A stretch of DNA of 64,000 nucleotides from Porphyridium purpureum (GCA_008690995.1 VRMN01000011.1:62001-126000); one strand, 5' to 3'; shown: positions 9,617 to 19,460, counted from the first letter of the stretch. Notes: generated by a model from the letters alone, not told the origin. Program-made: numbers and translations.

Positions 9617-10519
9617 GATGGCAGGAAAATCACGCAAACTTTGACTCTGCGTTTGCACTTCTTGATTCCTTCGTTGCCCAGTCTGGCAAGGACAGCCTTC
9701 GTCTGCGTCCTTGTTGAACTTTTTTGTGTACCCAAGTAGCCCAACCTTAGAGCGCTGCGCCTGCTTTCCAATATGACAAGAGACTCACCAAGAGCGCCTC
9801 GAGCATTTGTGAGACACTCTCCAGCGGTAGACACACACCAGTCGCGCTGCGCGGATATGGCACTCACTCCTATACTCCCGTATGTCCGCTTCACACACCG
9901 GCTGCAATTTTCATTGCAAACCTTCAAAAGGGCAGATCGAAGCGAACGAAATTCAAATTTTCAAACACGCGATTCGCAAGCGAGGTACACTAGAAGTACG
10001 GTTAGGTTCGTTCACCCTGTACCGTTTCGGAACGAAAGCACAAAGGAGGCACAGCACTTATGTGGCGAGCCGCAGCAGAAGGATGAAGAAGCGGGCAAAA
10101 TCGGGAAATTCACTCCGGTTCGCTGATCTCTACATTTTCACCACTGCTAGTCGTGCGCGTGTAAACAAGCGCCATGTTTGTGAATCGAGATTTTCTTCAA
10201 GATCACGTACTTTACGCGGTAAATCAATCAATCAGTTCCACGGCTTGTGGGACCTGAGTCTTCGTTTCGCCAGAAAAGTCTAGAGCGATACGCAGATTTC
10301 CCATCGAATGTAGCGAGAGTGCGGTCTGCAGCGCTGCGTAGTTATGGCGAGAAGCAAGTCCTTTGTGGAACGTCGCGGCTATAACTAGAGACTCGGAGGC
10401 GTCGAGGTGCAGGAAGGCATGGCAAAGGCAAGACACAAAGCAGAAAGCAGGCTCAATCGTACCAGAATCGCACGTGCATTCACTTGGTCGTGACTACAGA
10501 AGCAGACATTGGCGGAAAG
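9617..10519. other. Divergent intergenic region, coiled-coil gene and Cys-rich microprotein
   Basis: About 900 bp with no supported gene. It is less GC-rich than the flanking coding DNA, especially at 9890-10160. Short open frames on both strands show no recognisable domain. It should hold both promoters. Confidence 0.5.
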
Positions 10520-10768
10520 ATGAGTCTCACTGGTCAGCTGACGCACGAGCTTGTGAAGCAGATGATTGATGAGTCTGGCATTGGTAAGCCGCATTGTTGG
10601 AAGTGCAGAGAGCCTGTGTGGTACATGCCCACGAGCAGCTGGGGTGTTGCATGTATGGACTGCTCACGCTTCTTGCATACTGTGTGCTACGTGAAATTCA
10701 GTCCGTCCTGTGGGAAGGGCCGATGCTGCTTTCGCACTTACAAGAATATCCCCGCGCTCGGCACCTAA
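10520..10768 (+). CDS. Small Cys-rich, possibly zinc-binding protein
   Basis: An 82-residue protein starting MSLTGQLTHELVKQM. It contains a CWKC pair, about 24 residues later a CMDCSRFLH group, then further Cys, an arrangement that could bind one or two zinc ions. I do not recognise the family. In favour of a real gene: the Cys pairs are regularly spaced, an amphipathic helix precedes them, and the frame ends just before a normal-looking 3' region that converges with the methyltransferase gene. Against: it is short and could be one exon of a larger gene. Confidence 0.45.
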   Translation: MSLTGQLTHELVKQMIDESGIGKPHCWKCREPVWYMPTSSWGVACMDCSRFLHTVCYVKFSPSCGKGRCCFRTYKNIPALGT

Positions 10769-10954
10769 TCTGTTGTACGAGTGCACTTTGGCACGTGCGC
10801 AGACGCTTGCTACGTTGTTGGATCGCACGCTGGGACAGGGGCATGCGTTTAGACATTGATTCTGTCTTGCGATCGAGGGCCTGCCCCTCGAATGCGAAAG
10901 CTCAACTCTCGTTTATAAATCTGTTCCTTTCGCTTTGAAAAGCAGCAAAGAAAG

Positions 10955-11536
10955 TTAAAGGTTGTCCTCGAAGAATGCCGTAACGACGTACAGCAAAGTC
11001 CAAAACACGGCGAGCCATGGAATGATTGCCCTGTTTGCCGATTCTCTCGCCACATCCCAAAGCATGGTAAGGATGCCCAATACCGTGAGCACCGAGCCTA
11101 CGTACTGAGGATGACTCACCACATTGAAAGGAAATCCATGACACCATGGCACGGGCTTGCCGAGCCGAACGCCGTAGTACACGCCTGGCTTCCCGATCGC
11201 CATGTAGATTGCCACGTTCAGCACCTGTCCGACCACAAGCATCGTGGCAGCGGCCAAGCTCATATAGAGTGTGGGAAGGTGCAGTTGCTTGTAATCCAGC
11301 ACAACCAGCACCCACTGCAACAACGCGCCCAGCTGCACGAGCTTGATCAGGGACGCGGCAGACGCAAAGGCGTCGACGGGGTGCGTTTTGTGCCCAAAGT
11401 AGCGCTGCACAAACGCCTGGAAGCGCGGCGGGTTGGTCCACACCACATAGTACACCACGTGCGGGAGCGCCGCCGCCGCAAACAGCGCAACCGTCAGCAT
11501 GTAGGGCACAAACGCAGGCTCCTCAATCTCCCTCAT
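10955..11536 (-). CDS. Phosphatidyl-N-methylethanolamine N-methyltransferase-like protein (PLMT/PEMT family)
   Basis: A 193-residue integral membrane protein with about four hydrophobic segments. The C-terminal half carries the signature of phospholipid methyltransferases: VYYGVRLGKPVPW, then HGFPFNVVSHPQYVGSVLTVLG, with the SHPQY S-adenosylmethionine/lipid motif and a Glu late in the last segment. It would add the second and third methyl groups when phosphatidylethanolamine is converted to phosphatidylcholine in the ER. The start at 11536 (MREIEEPAF) is the first ATG of the frame, about 180 bp from the divergent cyclase ATG. The length agrees with plant PLMT, about 164 residues plus a short extension. 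Confidence 0.85.
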   Translation of the reverse strand: MREIEEPAFVPYMLTVALFAAAALPHVVYYVVWTNPPRFQAFVQRYFGHKTHPVDAFASAASLIKLVQLGALLQWVLVVLDYKQLHLPTLYMSLAAATMLVVGQVLNVAIYMAIGKPGVYYGVRLGKPVPWCHGFPFNVVSHPQYVGSVLTVLGILTMLWDVARESANRAIIPWLAVFWTLLYVVTAFFEDNL

Positions 11537-11716
11537 TCTATCCACTAACTTTGATCCGACAACACACCGTTTCAGTCCTCGGCGATCCGTCAATACCGTG
11601 GATGCGACGAGAGCGTCGGTCGACACGATTCAGTGAGCAAGCTGCAAAGTGATGCTTGTCCGCCGAATGCTGTCGGGCTCCGAACGGTGGTGTGCGATCA
11701 GAGGAGAGCCGCACGT

Positions 11717-13183
11717 ATGATGTGGCGATGGCTTCGGTCATGGAAGCTGCCATGGGGCCAGGTTGATGAAGAGACGGCCTCGATCATTCGAGGCACCAAG
11801 CGCGCGATGAGCTCGTCGCCGACGTCGTTTGGCACAGGGGCGATTGGACCAAAGCGGATACGCGGCAACACGCAGGAATCACGAGAGTTGATGACTGTGG
11901 ATGGCGCGCAGGGTGAAGGCGGTGGACAAGTGCTTCGATATGCCATGACATGCAGTGCGCTTACTGGAATCCCCGTGCGCGTGATCAATATTCGCGCGAA
12001 TCGGCCCAAAGGTGGTGGGCTACGCGCGCAGCATTTGGAGAGCGCAAAGATTGTGGCAGAGCTGACGGGAGGCTGCTTTTTGGAGAAATCGCTCACTGAA
12101 GGGTCGACAGAGCTGGTGTTTGATCCTCGTGGCTCAGCGGCGAGCCTTTCGGGCCGTGGCTCAGCGGCGAGCCTTTCGGGCCGTGGCACTCGCCGGGGCG
12201 GCGAAATTCAAGGTCATGCATCGACCGCGGCGTCCATCACACTAATGTTGCAGGCGGCTCTCATTCCGGCGTACATGCGCTCAACGGAAAATGACCCGGT
12301 TGTTCTGCGCCTCCAAGGAGGCACAGACGTAGCGTTTGCACCTTTGCTAGACTATGTTTAGCATGTCGTGGGACCCATGGTGCGTCATTTCGGTATCCAT
12401 TTGGACGTGAAGTGCAGAAGAGTGGGGTATTATCCTCGCGGTGGTGGCAGTGTACGGGCGACCGTGTCGCGTACGAGTGCGGGCCGGGAGCGCCTGCAGG
12501 GCGTCCAACTTGTTGGGGGCCGTGATCCGGCGCGAAAGGTTGAGTTTGTGCACGTGCACGGCTACTTTGCCGGCAGGCCGATTCCACAAGATACAGCCGA
12601 AGGCGTCATCACGTTGATAGAGCATCACATGAAGGAGGAGCTGTGCGAATTTGAGAACAAGCAGGATGAGTTCCACAAGTACGATGAGCGCCTTTTGCAG
12701 CTTAGTCGTGCGCCGTACGAAATCAACTTTCGGCGCCCGCTCCCGGACTCCCTCAAGGACGTTGGGTACGGCATTGTGGCTGCAGTTGGGTACAATGACG
12801 GATCCGTCGTAGGAGCTGACTGCCTGTCTGACAAGTTCGAATTTGACACTGTTGTGGTTTGGAGGAAGGTTGACGATGATCTGGAAAGGCTGACTGCCAC
12901 GATTTTAAATGACGTAATGGCCGGCGCGACTGTCGATATACACATGGCGGATATGTGTGTCCCGCTCATGATGGCCGCAGAAGGCACTTCAGCGGTGCTG
13001 TTTCGGGGCCCTCCCAGCTCGCACCTCGAAACTGCCGTGCGTATCGCCTCTCAATTTGGAGGCAAGTTCTCCATGAAAGAGCTCATTCCCGCGGCCACTG
13101 AGCACTGTCCCGGCTGGCCAGGAAATCACAAGGTTGGCGCCCTCTGGGAGCTGCGCTGTGAGGGACTCGGCCTGAGCTTTTGA
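11717..13183 (+). CDS. RTCA: RNA 3'-terminal phosphate cyclase interrupted by one in-frame TAG
   Basis: RtcA-type cyclases convert an RNA 3'-phosphate to a 2',3'-cyclic phosphate through a covalent His-AMP intermediate. Family sequence starts at DGAQGEGGGQVLR and continues through NRPKGGGLRAQHLE, GSTELVFDP, LRLQGGTDVAFAPLLDYV, then after the stop HVVGPMVRHFGI, GYYPRGGG and PPSSHLETAVRIASQFGG, whose His is the expected catalytic residue. The TAG at 12359-12361 lies inside a conserved block (human IDYTVMVFKP), the frame is unchanged across it, and both sides are well conserved. An intron cannot remove it without losing conserved residues. Candidates are a recent nonsense mutation, a sequence error, or read-through. 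A 27-bp tandem duplication adds a repeated GSAASLSGR insert. The ATG at 11717 gives about 60 extra N-terminal residues. Confidence 0.8.
12131..12184 (+). repeat. Perfect 27-bp tandem duplication inside the RTCA gene
   Basis: Two identical 27-bp units, 12131-12157 and 12158-12184, each coding for nine residues (GSAASLSGR). They sit between the GSTELVFDP strand and the conserved EIQGHASTAAS helix, where other cyclases have a shorter loop. Because 27 is a multiple of three, the frame is kept. Confidence 0.9.
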
Positions 13184-13314
13184 CACATAACGTGGAAGGG
13201 AAACAGACACGCATGCTTTCTTTCTTCACGATGGAAAGACCTGAGAGATGAGAAAACGTAAATCTGGTCCGTAAACGTTTCATTCCGCATCCAATACATA
13301 CTCTTCTGTTGCAT

Positions 13315-14919
13315 TTATTTCTTATCTTTCTTCAGCTTCTTCGCACTTTTCTTCGCGCTGCTCGACTGCGGTGTCGGCAGTGTGGCGTCCTCGTCGTCCG
13401 CCTTGCGCTTCTTCGCCTTTTTTCTCTCCTCCGTATTGGGCGTGGATGCTGCAAATTGCGATTCAACCACTCCGTCCGCATGGACGTCTCCGTTCTCGAC
13501 CGCATCCTTCTTCTTCTTGCTCTTCTTCGGCGTCTTCTCGACCACGGCACCTGGCGCCACGCTACCCAGAGCTGAGTGCGCTTCAGCTACGGCCTCTTTC
13601 ATGACGTCCAAATTGCGGCGCGGCTGCGAGCCGGTTTCGTAAAAGTGCAGTCTGTCCTCGACCTGTTGACGCAACTTGATTCCAAACACATTCGAAACGC
13701 CGGTTTCATCTCCCGCGCCATAATCGCCAAAGCAGTCAATACGCGACGCAATCGTGCACTTGTTCGCGAGGTACCTGGAGATGCGGCCCTTGTTTTTCGC
13801 CTTTGCGCGGCCGATATAGGTCGTGTTGAACAGCAAGCCGTACTTGGGTGTCTTGCCTTTGGTCTTCAGCGCCCGAAACAGTGCCTTTTCCGCGCCCAGA
13901 ATCTGGACAGTTGACGCGGGATACTTGGCTAGGTTCGTGAGCGAGCCGGCGTGGGATATCAGACGGGCCGCCACACTATCTCCGATCAACGCGCGCAGGT
14001 TTGGCGCCACAATGCTCATCTTGTGCTCCAAGTATGCTTGAAGCTGCGTACGATACTCGGCAAGTTCGACGACGCGACGAGCAAACTGCTCAATGTTGAG
14101 CATGTCAATGTCCGACACGTCCGTACCCATGCTGGATCGCGCTGCATGCAGAATGTCGTCCACCACGGCATCGTCCTTCACTTTCTCCAGCAGCAGGGGT
14201 CGTAGCGTGCTCTCCTGCATAGTACTCTTATTCTTGATGATCCCTACCACCGCTGCGTACGACATGTTGTCCGGCACGATCCTGATCAGCTCCGGAAAGT
14301 GCCACGAGTACCACTCGCGCACGCGCATCGCAAACGTGTTCACGTCCTTGTCCAGCTGATCGAGCAACGCGATTGCCTGAATAATCATGTTATCAGACCG
14401 ATGCACATTGAATTTGACCTTCGATCTCGAATACGCATGCGCGAGGCCGCGCTGCGCCTTTTCCAAGTCACCCGGTTTGAGCTGTCCCAGCAATTTATCA
14501 AAGTTTGAGCGCGCCGCGCGCAGGAACTCGTGCACCCGCTCATTAGACTCCACAGCCACGCCAGTGCCTAGCGCTTCCTGAATGGCCGCGCCCAATTTTG
14601 GCTCGGCGACGCCGAGCGCGACGCGCGTCTTACTTTTCTTTGCGTCCTTCTTCCCGACGGGCAGATTTGCGAGCAGCACGTCAAGGAGGTACTCATGCGC
14701 GACGCCCTCCGATACGGCCGCGATATTTTCCAACGCGTCTGCGGCCGTGCGGAACGGCGCAAATGCTTTCAAGCGCGCGACTTGCGCAAAGCGCGCGGCG
14801 GACGTCGACAGCTGCGCCACATCTTCTGCCGTGCTTGCCGCGAGATCAAACCCGCTCCCTGACGCCTCGCCCGCCTCCAGCAGGACATACCCAGACGCAG
14901 ACTCTAGCAGCACGTACAT
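13315..14919 (-). CDS. NOP56: Nucleolar protein NOP56, box C/D snoRNP core
   Basis: Core scaffold of box C/D small nucleolar RNPs, which guide 2'-O-methylation and rRNA processing together with fibrillarin, NOP58 and SNU13. The 534 residues match NOP56 better than NOP58: MYVLLESASGYVLL start, FNVHRSDNMIIQAIALLDQLDKDVNTFAMRVREWYSWHFPEL coiled-coil/NOP region, then ARLISHAGSLTNLAKYPASTVQILGAEKALFRALK, FNTTYIGRAKAKNKGRISRYLANKC and IASRIDCF. The C-terminal tail of about 80 residues is Lys-rich, as usual. The start at 14919 is chosen by homology; upstream in-frame sequence is poly-Gly from a G-rich leader. Two telobox-like motifs lie about 160-190 bp upstream. Confidence 0.96.
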   Translation of the reverse strand: MYVLLESASGYVLLEAGEASGSGFDLAASTAEDVAQLSTSAARFAQVARLKAFAPFRTAADALENIAAVSEGVAHEYLLDVLLANLPVGKKDAKKSKTRVALGVAEPKLGAAIQEALGTGVAVESNERVHEFLRAARSNFDKLLGQLKPGDLEKAQRGLAHAYSRSKVKFNVHRSDNMIIQAIALLDQLDKDVNTFAMRVREWYSWHFPELIRIVPDNMSYAAVVGIIKNKSTMQESTLRPLLLEKVKDDAVVDDILHAARSSMGTDVSDIDMLNIEQFARRVVELAEYRTQLQAYLEHKMSIVAPNLRALIGDSVAARLISHAGSLTNLAKYPASTVQILGAEKALFRALKTKGKTPKYGLLFNTTYIGRAKAKNKGRISRYLANKCTIASRIDCFGDYGAGDETGVSNVFGIKLRQQVEDRLHFYETGSQPRRNLDVMKEAVAEAHSALGSVAPGAVVEKTPKKSKKKKDAVENGDVHADGVVESQFAASTPNTEERKKAKKRKADDEDATLPTPQSSSAKKSAKKLKKDKK

Positions 14920-15052
14920 CGCACCGCCCCCACCACCACCCACCCACCCGCCACCCCCACCAACCTCTTTCGCCTTCCCTCCTCCTCCTCCTTCATCCTT
15001 CCCCCGACACCCACGCCGCCGCGTTCCGCGTTTTTTTCTGCGGCTGCGTAGA

Positions 15053-15068
15053 CTGTACCGCACTGTAC
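15053..15068. promoter_or_regulatory. Paired CTGTAC hexamers upstream of NOP56
   Basis: CTGTAC at 15053-15058 and 15063-15068, 10 bp apart start to start, about 135 bp upstream of the NOP56 ATG. The role is inferred from recurrence in other intergenic regions. Confidence 0.45.
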
Positions 15069-15075
15069 TTCAGTC

Positions 15076-15109
15076 TAACCCTAGAGTTTACAAGTGGGAA
15101 ACCCTAAAA
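15076..15109. promoter_or_regulatory. Telobox-like motifs upstream of NOP56
   Basis: TAACCCTAG at 15076-15084 and AAACCCTAAAA at 15099-15109. In land plants AAACCCTAA teloboxes mark promoters of ribosomal-protein and ribosome-biogenesis genes; NOP56 is such a gene. Use in this lineage is an inference. Confidence 0.4.
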
Positions 15110-15668
15110 TCATCCCTGAGCTCATGCGCTAACGCGCCGCTGGTACATGCACGCGGGCGTGTGAGAAGCAGCGGTACGGCGCCGCATGCGGCTGGTGTCG
15201 ACAGGGATATGAGATGTGGACAGACAATATGTACACGCACGGCAGTCACGCTGCACGACGGCAGATGAGAACCAGTGCGGACCACGCATGTGGACGCGCC
15301 CCGACTGGGCACTTGAAAGCGCGCCGCAGCAAGCTGTGGTGTCCGTCCAGCGTCCAGTGCTCCTACAGGCTTCACGTCGCCAAGGACGCCCGCGGGTAGA
15401 ACTACCGGAGTCTGCCGGAAAGGCAACCGCATGTGCGGGTTACATACCGCGCTCAGCCGCAGAACCACACAGCGCCTCACATACACACAGAGCCACCGCG
15501 CGGAGACCTTCCGTGTCGCGGTTGACGGTGGTCGTCGACACACATTTCGCGCGCCGGCACGCACACACAAGCTCGCTTGCCGAAGACATGTGACTGCCCA
15601 AGCCACTGCGTCGAGCGAATCGGAGACCGTCTTCGTCTCGGCAGACCCGATCCATGCATCGCATCGAG

Positions 15669-15683
15669 GTACAGTTAGTACAG
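15669..15683. promoter_or_regulatory. Paired GTACAG hexamers upstream of RPN5
   Basis: GTACAG at 15669-15674 and 15678-15683, 9 bp apart start to start, about 145 bp before the RPN5 ATG. Confidence 0.45.
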
Positions 15684-15826
15684 TTCGCGTTTCGCTACGT
15701 GCTGGCGGTTTTTGTTTTCATAGACGCGCGGGCGCGGATTTTAATGATGGTTGGGCGATCGGTGAGAGGAAGGGGGAAGAGGGAAGGGAGAGAGGGTGAG
15801 GGAGAGAGTGGGAGTGGTGCGGAAGG

Positions 15827-17410
15827 ATGGTGGAGAAGATGATGGAGGAGGATCGGCCGTCGGCGGCGGCGGAAGGGCTGGAAGTCGACGCGGCGACGGT
15901 GAAGGGGGTGGCGGAGCTGCTGGAGAAGGTGAGCGCCGCGACGCTGAAGCGCGTGCTGGAGGAGCTCATGGCCATGGAGCGAGCGCAGCGCGTCGCGGCA
16001 AACGCCGCCGAGACCGCGTTTATTTGCGCCGCGGTCGTCACGGCGTGCGTCAAGGTGGGCGATTGGAACGCGCTGAACGCAAATGTTGTCGCGCTGAGCA
16101 AGCGCCGCGCACAGCTCAAGCAGGCAGTCGTCAAGATGGTGCAGGCCGCCATGGAGCAAGGGCTGGATTTCGCCCCGGACATGGAAGCCAAGGTGGCGCT
16201 CATCGAGACTCTGCGCGAGGTGTGCTCGGGGAAGATCTACGTCGAGCTCGAGGAAGCCCGCTTGACCAGAATGATCGCGGACATTTACGAGGCGCGCGGC
16301 GAGGTGGTCAAGGCCGCTGATATCATGCAAGACATGCAGGTCGAGACGTACGGTAGCATGGAGCGGAGGGAAAAGACCGACTTCATTTTAGAGCAGGTGC
16401 GTCTTTGCCTGATGAAGAAGGACTACGTGCGCGCAGGCATCATTGTCAACAAGATCATGCCCCGCACGCTTGCGCATGACGATATGTTTGACTTGCGCTT
16501 GCGCTACTATGCGCTTTTGGCCGAAATCCAGGCGTACAACGTCGACATGCTGGAGATCTGCCGCTGCTTCTTGTCACGCTTTGAATCGATGAGCAAACAG
16601 AAACAGATTGCTGACAGCAAGAAGAACGAGGACGCGGCCGAAGCGGACGAGTCGTCCGCCATGGTCACTGACAAGAAAGGCGCCGAGGCGAAAGGCAATG
16701 ATACGGCTGTTCCCACGTTTGATCCGGCATTGTACAACGAAGCCGCCCAAACGCAAGAGCTGCGGCTGGTCGTGATTTTCCTCGCATTTGCCGAGCACGG
16801 ACCAATGCAGTCAGATCTACTGCACCGCGTGTGCGGGATGCGGCAGGTGCAAGATCTGAATCTGCTAGCAGAAATCCTCAAGCAGTTTACCACCGAAGAA
16901 ATTGTTCGCTGGTCCACGGTCGAGAAGCTGTACAAACACGAGTTTGAGCAGGCTTTTGGCATTTTTTGCTCGGCACTTATCAACAAGGACCAGGTCGTGA
17001 CGAGCAAGTTCAAGTGGGAGGACGTCTTGCGCGACCGTATTACGGAGCACAATCTGCGCGTACTCAGCAAGTATTACTCGCGCCTCCGCCTGGATCGCAT
17101 GGCTGAGCTCCTCGATTTGTCTGTTGACGCAGCAGAGCAGCGACTTGCGGCCCAGGTGGCGGACAAAAAGGCACTCGATGCGAAGATCGACCGCCCCAAG
17201 GGGACAGTCACGTTCAAGAAGCAAAAGGTCGCAGACGCGAGTCTGAATGACTGGGCTAACTCAGTCAGCAAGGTGCTCGAGCTTGTTGAAAACACCTGTC
17301 ACCTTGTCAACAAGGAAATTGTGATCAAACAGGCTATGGGCGCGGCCGCCGAGCCGTCGTCATCGTCTGACCAACAAGGTCGTACTGAAAGCACAAGTGC
17401 AATGACGTAA
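15827..17410 (+). CDS. RPN5: 26S proteasome non-ATPase regulatory subunit RPN5 (PSMD12)
   Basis: Lid subunit of the 19S regulatory particle. At 527 residues it is slightly longer than the usual 450-490. It has an N-terminal helical TPR/PCI-type repeat region; family-typical segments include KIYVELEEARLTRMIADIYEARGEVVKAADIMQDMQVETYGSMERREKTDFILEQVRLCL split across residues about 145-200, DYVRAGIIVNKI, and LRYYALLAEIQAYNVD. The C-terminal PCI winged helix (about 350-450) includes LRDRITEHNLRVLSKYYSRLRLDRMAELLDLSVDAAEQRL in adjoining pieces. An acidic/Lys-rich insert near 265-295 (KKNEDAAEADESS) explains part of the extra length. ATG 15827 follows a purine-rich leader; a second Met at residue 5 is an alternative. 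Confidence 0.93.
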   Translation: MVEKMMEEDRPSAAAEGLEVDAATVKGVAELLEKVSAATLKRVLEELMAMERAQRVAANAAETAFICAAVVTACVKVGDWNALNANVVALSKRRAQLKQAVVKMVQAAMEQGLDFAPDMEAKVALIETLREVCSGKIYVELEEARLTRMIADIYEARGEVVKAADIMQDMQVETYGSMERREKTDFILEQVRLCLMKKDYVRAGIIVNKIMPRTLAHDDMFDLRLRYYALLAEIQAYNVDMLEICRCFLSRFESMSKQKQIADSKKNEDAAEADESSAMVTDKKGAEAKGNDTAVPTFDPALYNEAAQTQELRLVVIFLAFAEHGPMQSDLLHRVCGMRQVQDLNLLAEILKQFTTEEIVRWSTVEKLYKHEFEQAFGIFCSALINKDQVVTSKFKWEDVLRDRITEHNLRVLSKYYSRLRLDRMAELLDLSVDAAEQRLAAQVADKKALDAKIDRPKGTVTFKKQKVADASLNDWANSVSKVLELVENTCHLVNKEIVIKQAMGAAAEPSSSSDQQGRTESTSAMT

Positions 17411-17693
17411 ACTAGAAACGATAAAGGACAGAAAACCAAGGTGTACATGTCGAGCGCGGATTCCGTCAGCCGCAGCATTCTTCTATTCGAGAAGACTTGC
17501 TCAATTGCTCTGGGTGTCTTTTTGTTTGGTGTCCCTCCAGCAGAAAAGCCCAATCCGCATGGGTTGCTTTTGTCAACGGCACGTACAGACCTGAACCAAT
17601 GATGCCATCCGAGCAGACGTCCCAGCGAAGTTTCAACCAATGTCTTGGGCTGGACTATGTACGCGGCACTACTCTTCTTGCTGTCTTCAGATG

Positions 17694-19460
17694 TTAAGCC
17701 ACGCTAGCCCACCTTACTCGCTCGGAAAGCAAGGATGCGCCTGTTCTTGCCGCCAATAGATCCATTTCTACATCACGCGCGTAGCGCCGAATCGCCTTGC
17801 AGTACACCACACCCTTGCCCAAAACGAACGATGGCTCCGAACTAGCGTCGCTGCCCTCCCTCGAGTCACCAGCAGAACTGCTCGCGACAAACGTAGGTTC
17901 ATACAGAAGACCTGGTATATGCGCGATGGACACAATCCGGCGCTGAGCAGGATCTGGGAATAGCGCTTCTACAGTGCGATATACGAGATCCCGGTCCGAG
18001 CTGAAAAACTCGAGCCGGAAGGAATCGCAGCGCGCAGAGGGAATTCTCAAGATGCGCTTCAAAATACAGTCGCGCCCGACGACGTTCACGAGCTCGGGTA
18101 GTCGTGCTCCGTCTATTCCTGGAGCCAAGCAAAGGCGGCCTTCCACTGCAACAACAAATAATGCCCCCAAACGCTCAGTTCTTCGCGAGCCTAGGAGTTC
18201 ACCAACGGCAATGCGTTCGCCCGTCGCAGACACCACCCGCACGCTCGCGTCCATGTCAGGTGCTAGTTCAGTGCATACAAGCACCGCGTCAAAATCGACG
18301 TTCTGCATGAACGAGCCATCCGGTTGACGAACTGTCAGCCTATGCTGCTTTCCCGTTGAGCCGGAGAAGTGCATGGCCGTGACTGTATGTCCAAGCTTCA
18401 CCTCGGCGCCTTGGGTCAAAAAGCTGCACAGCCGCCGAGCGCTCCCAACACCGAAGGCGCACTGCAATGGTGCGGTGGCAAGAGGATCCATGCGCGCCAT
18501 GGCAAGAAATGTAAGAAGCGAACTTATAACATCGAGTTCTGGCAGTGAGGCGGGACTGAGACCCATTTCAACATGAGCTGGCAAAATAATATCGTTCTGG
18601 TACTGCTCGCTCGCTCGAGTGTCACGTATGAGCGTGGCAGCAGATCGGTGCACCACGCGATCAAGGTCGGCGCCCTTCCATACTTGCGCCATGTTTGTGC
18701 AAAACATTCCCACTTTGAAACGTTCTAGCTGGCGCACAGCATCCACAGAGCCCACCTGTGCGCCGTGCGCAACCGCCACGGCCACACCATACCGCCAGAC
18801 GCATCGCATCAACCCGTACCCGAAACTGAGCGACGAGAAGATCCTACGCAGGATACCGTGAGGCGTTATGACGGCAACATACGCCAGACAGAAGCACTTT
18901 AGCAGAGCCAACAATCGCTCAAAAATTCCCGGACTGTGTAGCCAAGCTCGATATGCCACATATGCAGTGAAAAGCCACACGACTGCCACCAAAAGAACAT
19001 GAAAGGCACGGGCCGCGTACCGAGCCCAGTGCACAGTACGCCAGCTCGACATAATCTTGGACCACCAGCGCATTATCGGGATCAGCAGCAGGGGCACGGT
19101 CGAGAACACTATCTGAGCCCGATCCCAGTCGAAAACTCCAAACGACGTGTCGACTTGGAGCGTCTCGACATTGCCCGCCGCTGTCACCAGAGAGCACAAA
19201 ATGCCACCTCGCGTGAACCGCACCATGCGTCCAACATGCTGATCACTTATAGCATGTCCGCCTAACGCGTGCGACTCTTCAAACAGAACCACTGTGTGCG
19301 GATGCGAGGGCCACGCCGAACTTTCTCTTTCGTGCCCTTGCAACTGACCGCCTACCGAGTTCGTCGACGCAGCCTGTGCGACGTCAGCGGCCAACACTTG
19401 ATTCACATAGTACACAGCCGCACATCCTTGAAGTCCGCCTCCAATGACGGCGATCTTCAT
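17694..19460 (-). CDS. FAD-dependent prenylcysteine oxidase-like protein
   Basis: A 588-residue flavoprotein. The N terminus MKIAVIGGGLQGCAAVYYV is a dinucleotide-binding Rossmann motif, followed by the second-strand VVLFEESHALGGHA, as in prenylcysteine oxidases and amine-oxidase-type enzymes. TLQVDTSFGVFDW after the Gly pair resembles the segment that marks prenylcysteine lyase (PCYOX1). Two or three hydrophobic segments (residues about 120-210) suggest membrane association. A later VDFDAVLVCTELAP strand fits the second FAD contact. Prenylcysteine oxidases release free cysteine and an isoprenoid aldehyde during turnover of prenylated proteins; the identity here is by fold and partial similarity. 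The start is the only ATG close to the Gly motif. It converges on RPN5 with 283 bp between. Confidence 0.6.
   Translation of the reverse strand: MKIAVIGGGLQGCAAVYYVNQVLAADVAQAASTNSVGGQLQGHERESSAWPSHPHTVVLFEESHALGGHAISDQHVGRMVRFTRGGILCSLVTAAGNVETLQVDTSFGVFDWDRAQIVFSTVPLLLIPIMRWWSKIMSSWRTVHWARYAARAFHVLLVAVVWLFTAYVAYRAWLHSPGIFERLLALLKCFCLAYVAVITPHGILRRIFSSLSFGYGLMRCVWRYGVAVAVAHGAQVGSVDAVRQLERFKVGMFCTNMAQVWKGADLDRVVHRSAATLIRDTRASEQYQNDIILPAHVEMGLSPASLPELDVISSLLTFLAMARMDPLATAPLQCAFGVGSARRLCSFLTQGAEVKLGHTVTAMHFSGSTGKQHRLTVRQPDGSFMQNVDFDAVLVCTELAPDMDASVRVVSATGERIAVGELLGSRRTERLGALFVVAVEGRLCLAPGIDGARLPELVNVVGRDCILKRILRIPSARCDSFRLEFFSSDRDLVYRTVEALFPDPAQRRIVSIAHIPGLLYEPTFVASSSAGDSREGSDASSEPSFVLGKGVVYCKAIRRYARDVEMDLLAARTGASLLSERVRWASVA

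Larger units (their letters stand above)
14920..15826. other. Divergent promoter region, NOP56 and RPN5
   Basis: No coding gene supported. On the NOP56 side the + strand is C-rich (14925-15010), giving a purine-rich leader. CTGTAC hexamers lie at 15053-15058 and 15063-15068, telobox-like AACCCTA/AAACCCTA motifs at 15076-15109, and GTACAG hexamers at 15669-15674 and 15678-15683. On the RPN5 side, 15770-15826 is a GGGA-rich purine leader. Confidence 0.6.

Noticed and set aside
12327-12361. An intron that removes the TAG in the cyclase gene
   Set aside because: A GT...TTTAG segment of 33 nt exists, but removing it would delete residues conserved across the cyclase family.
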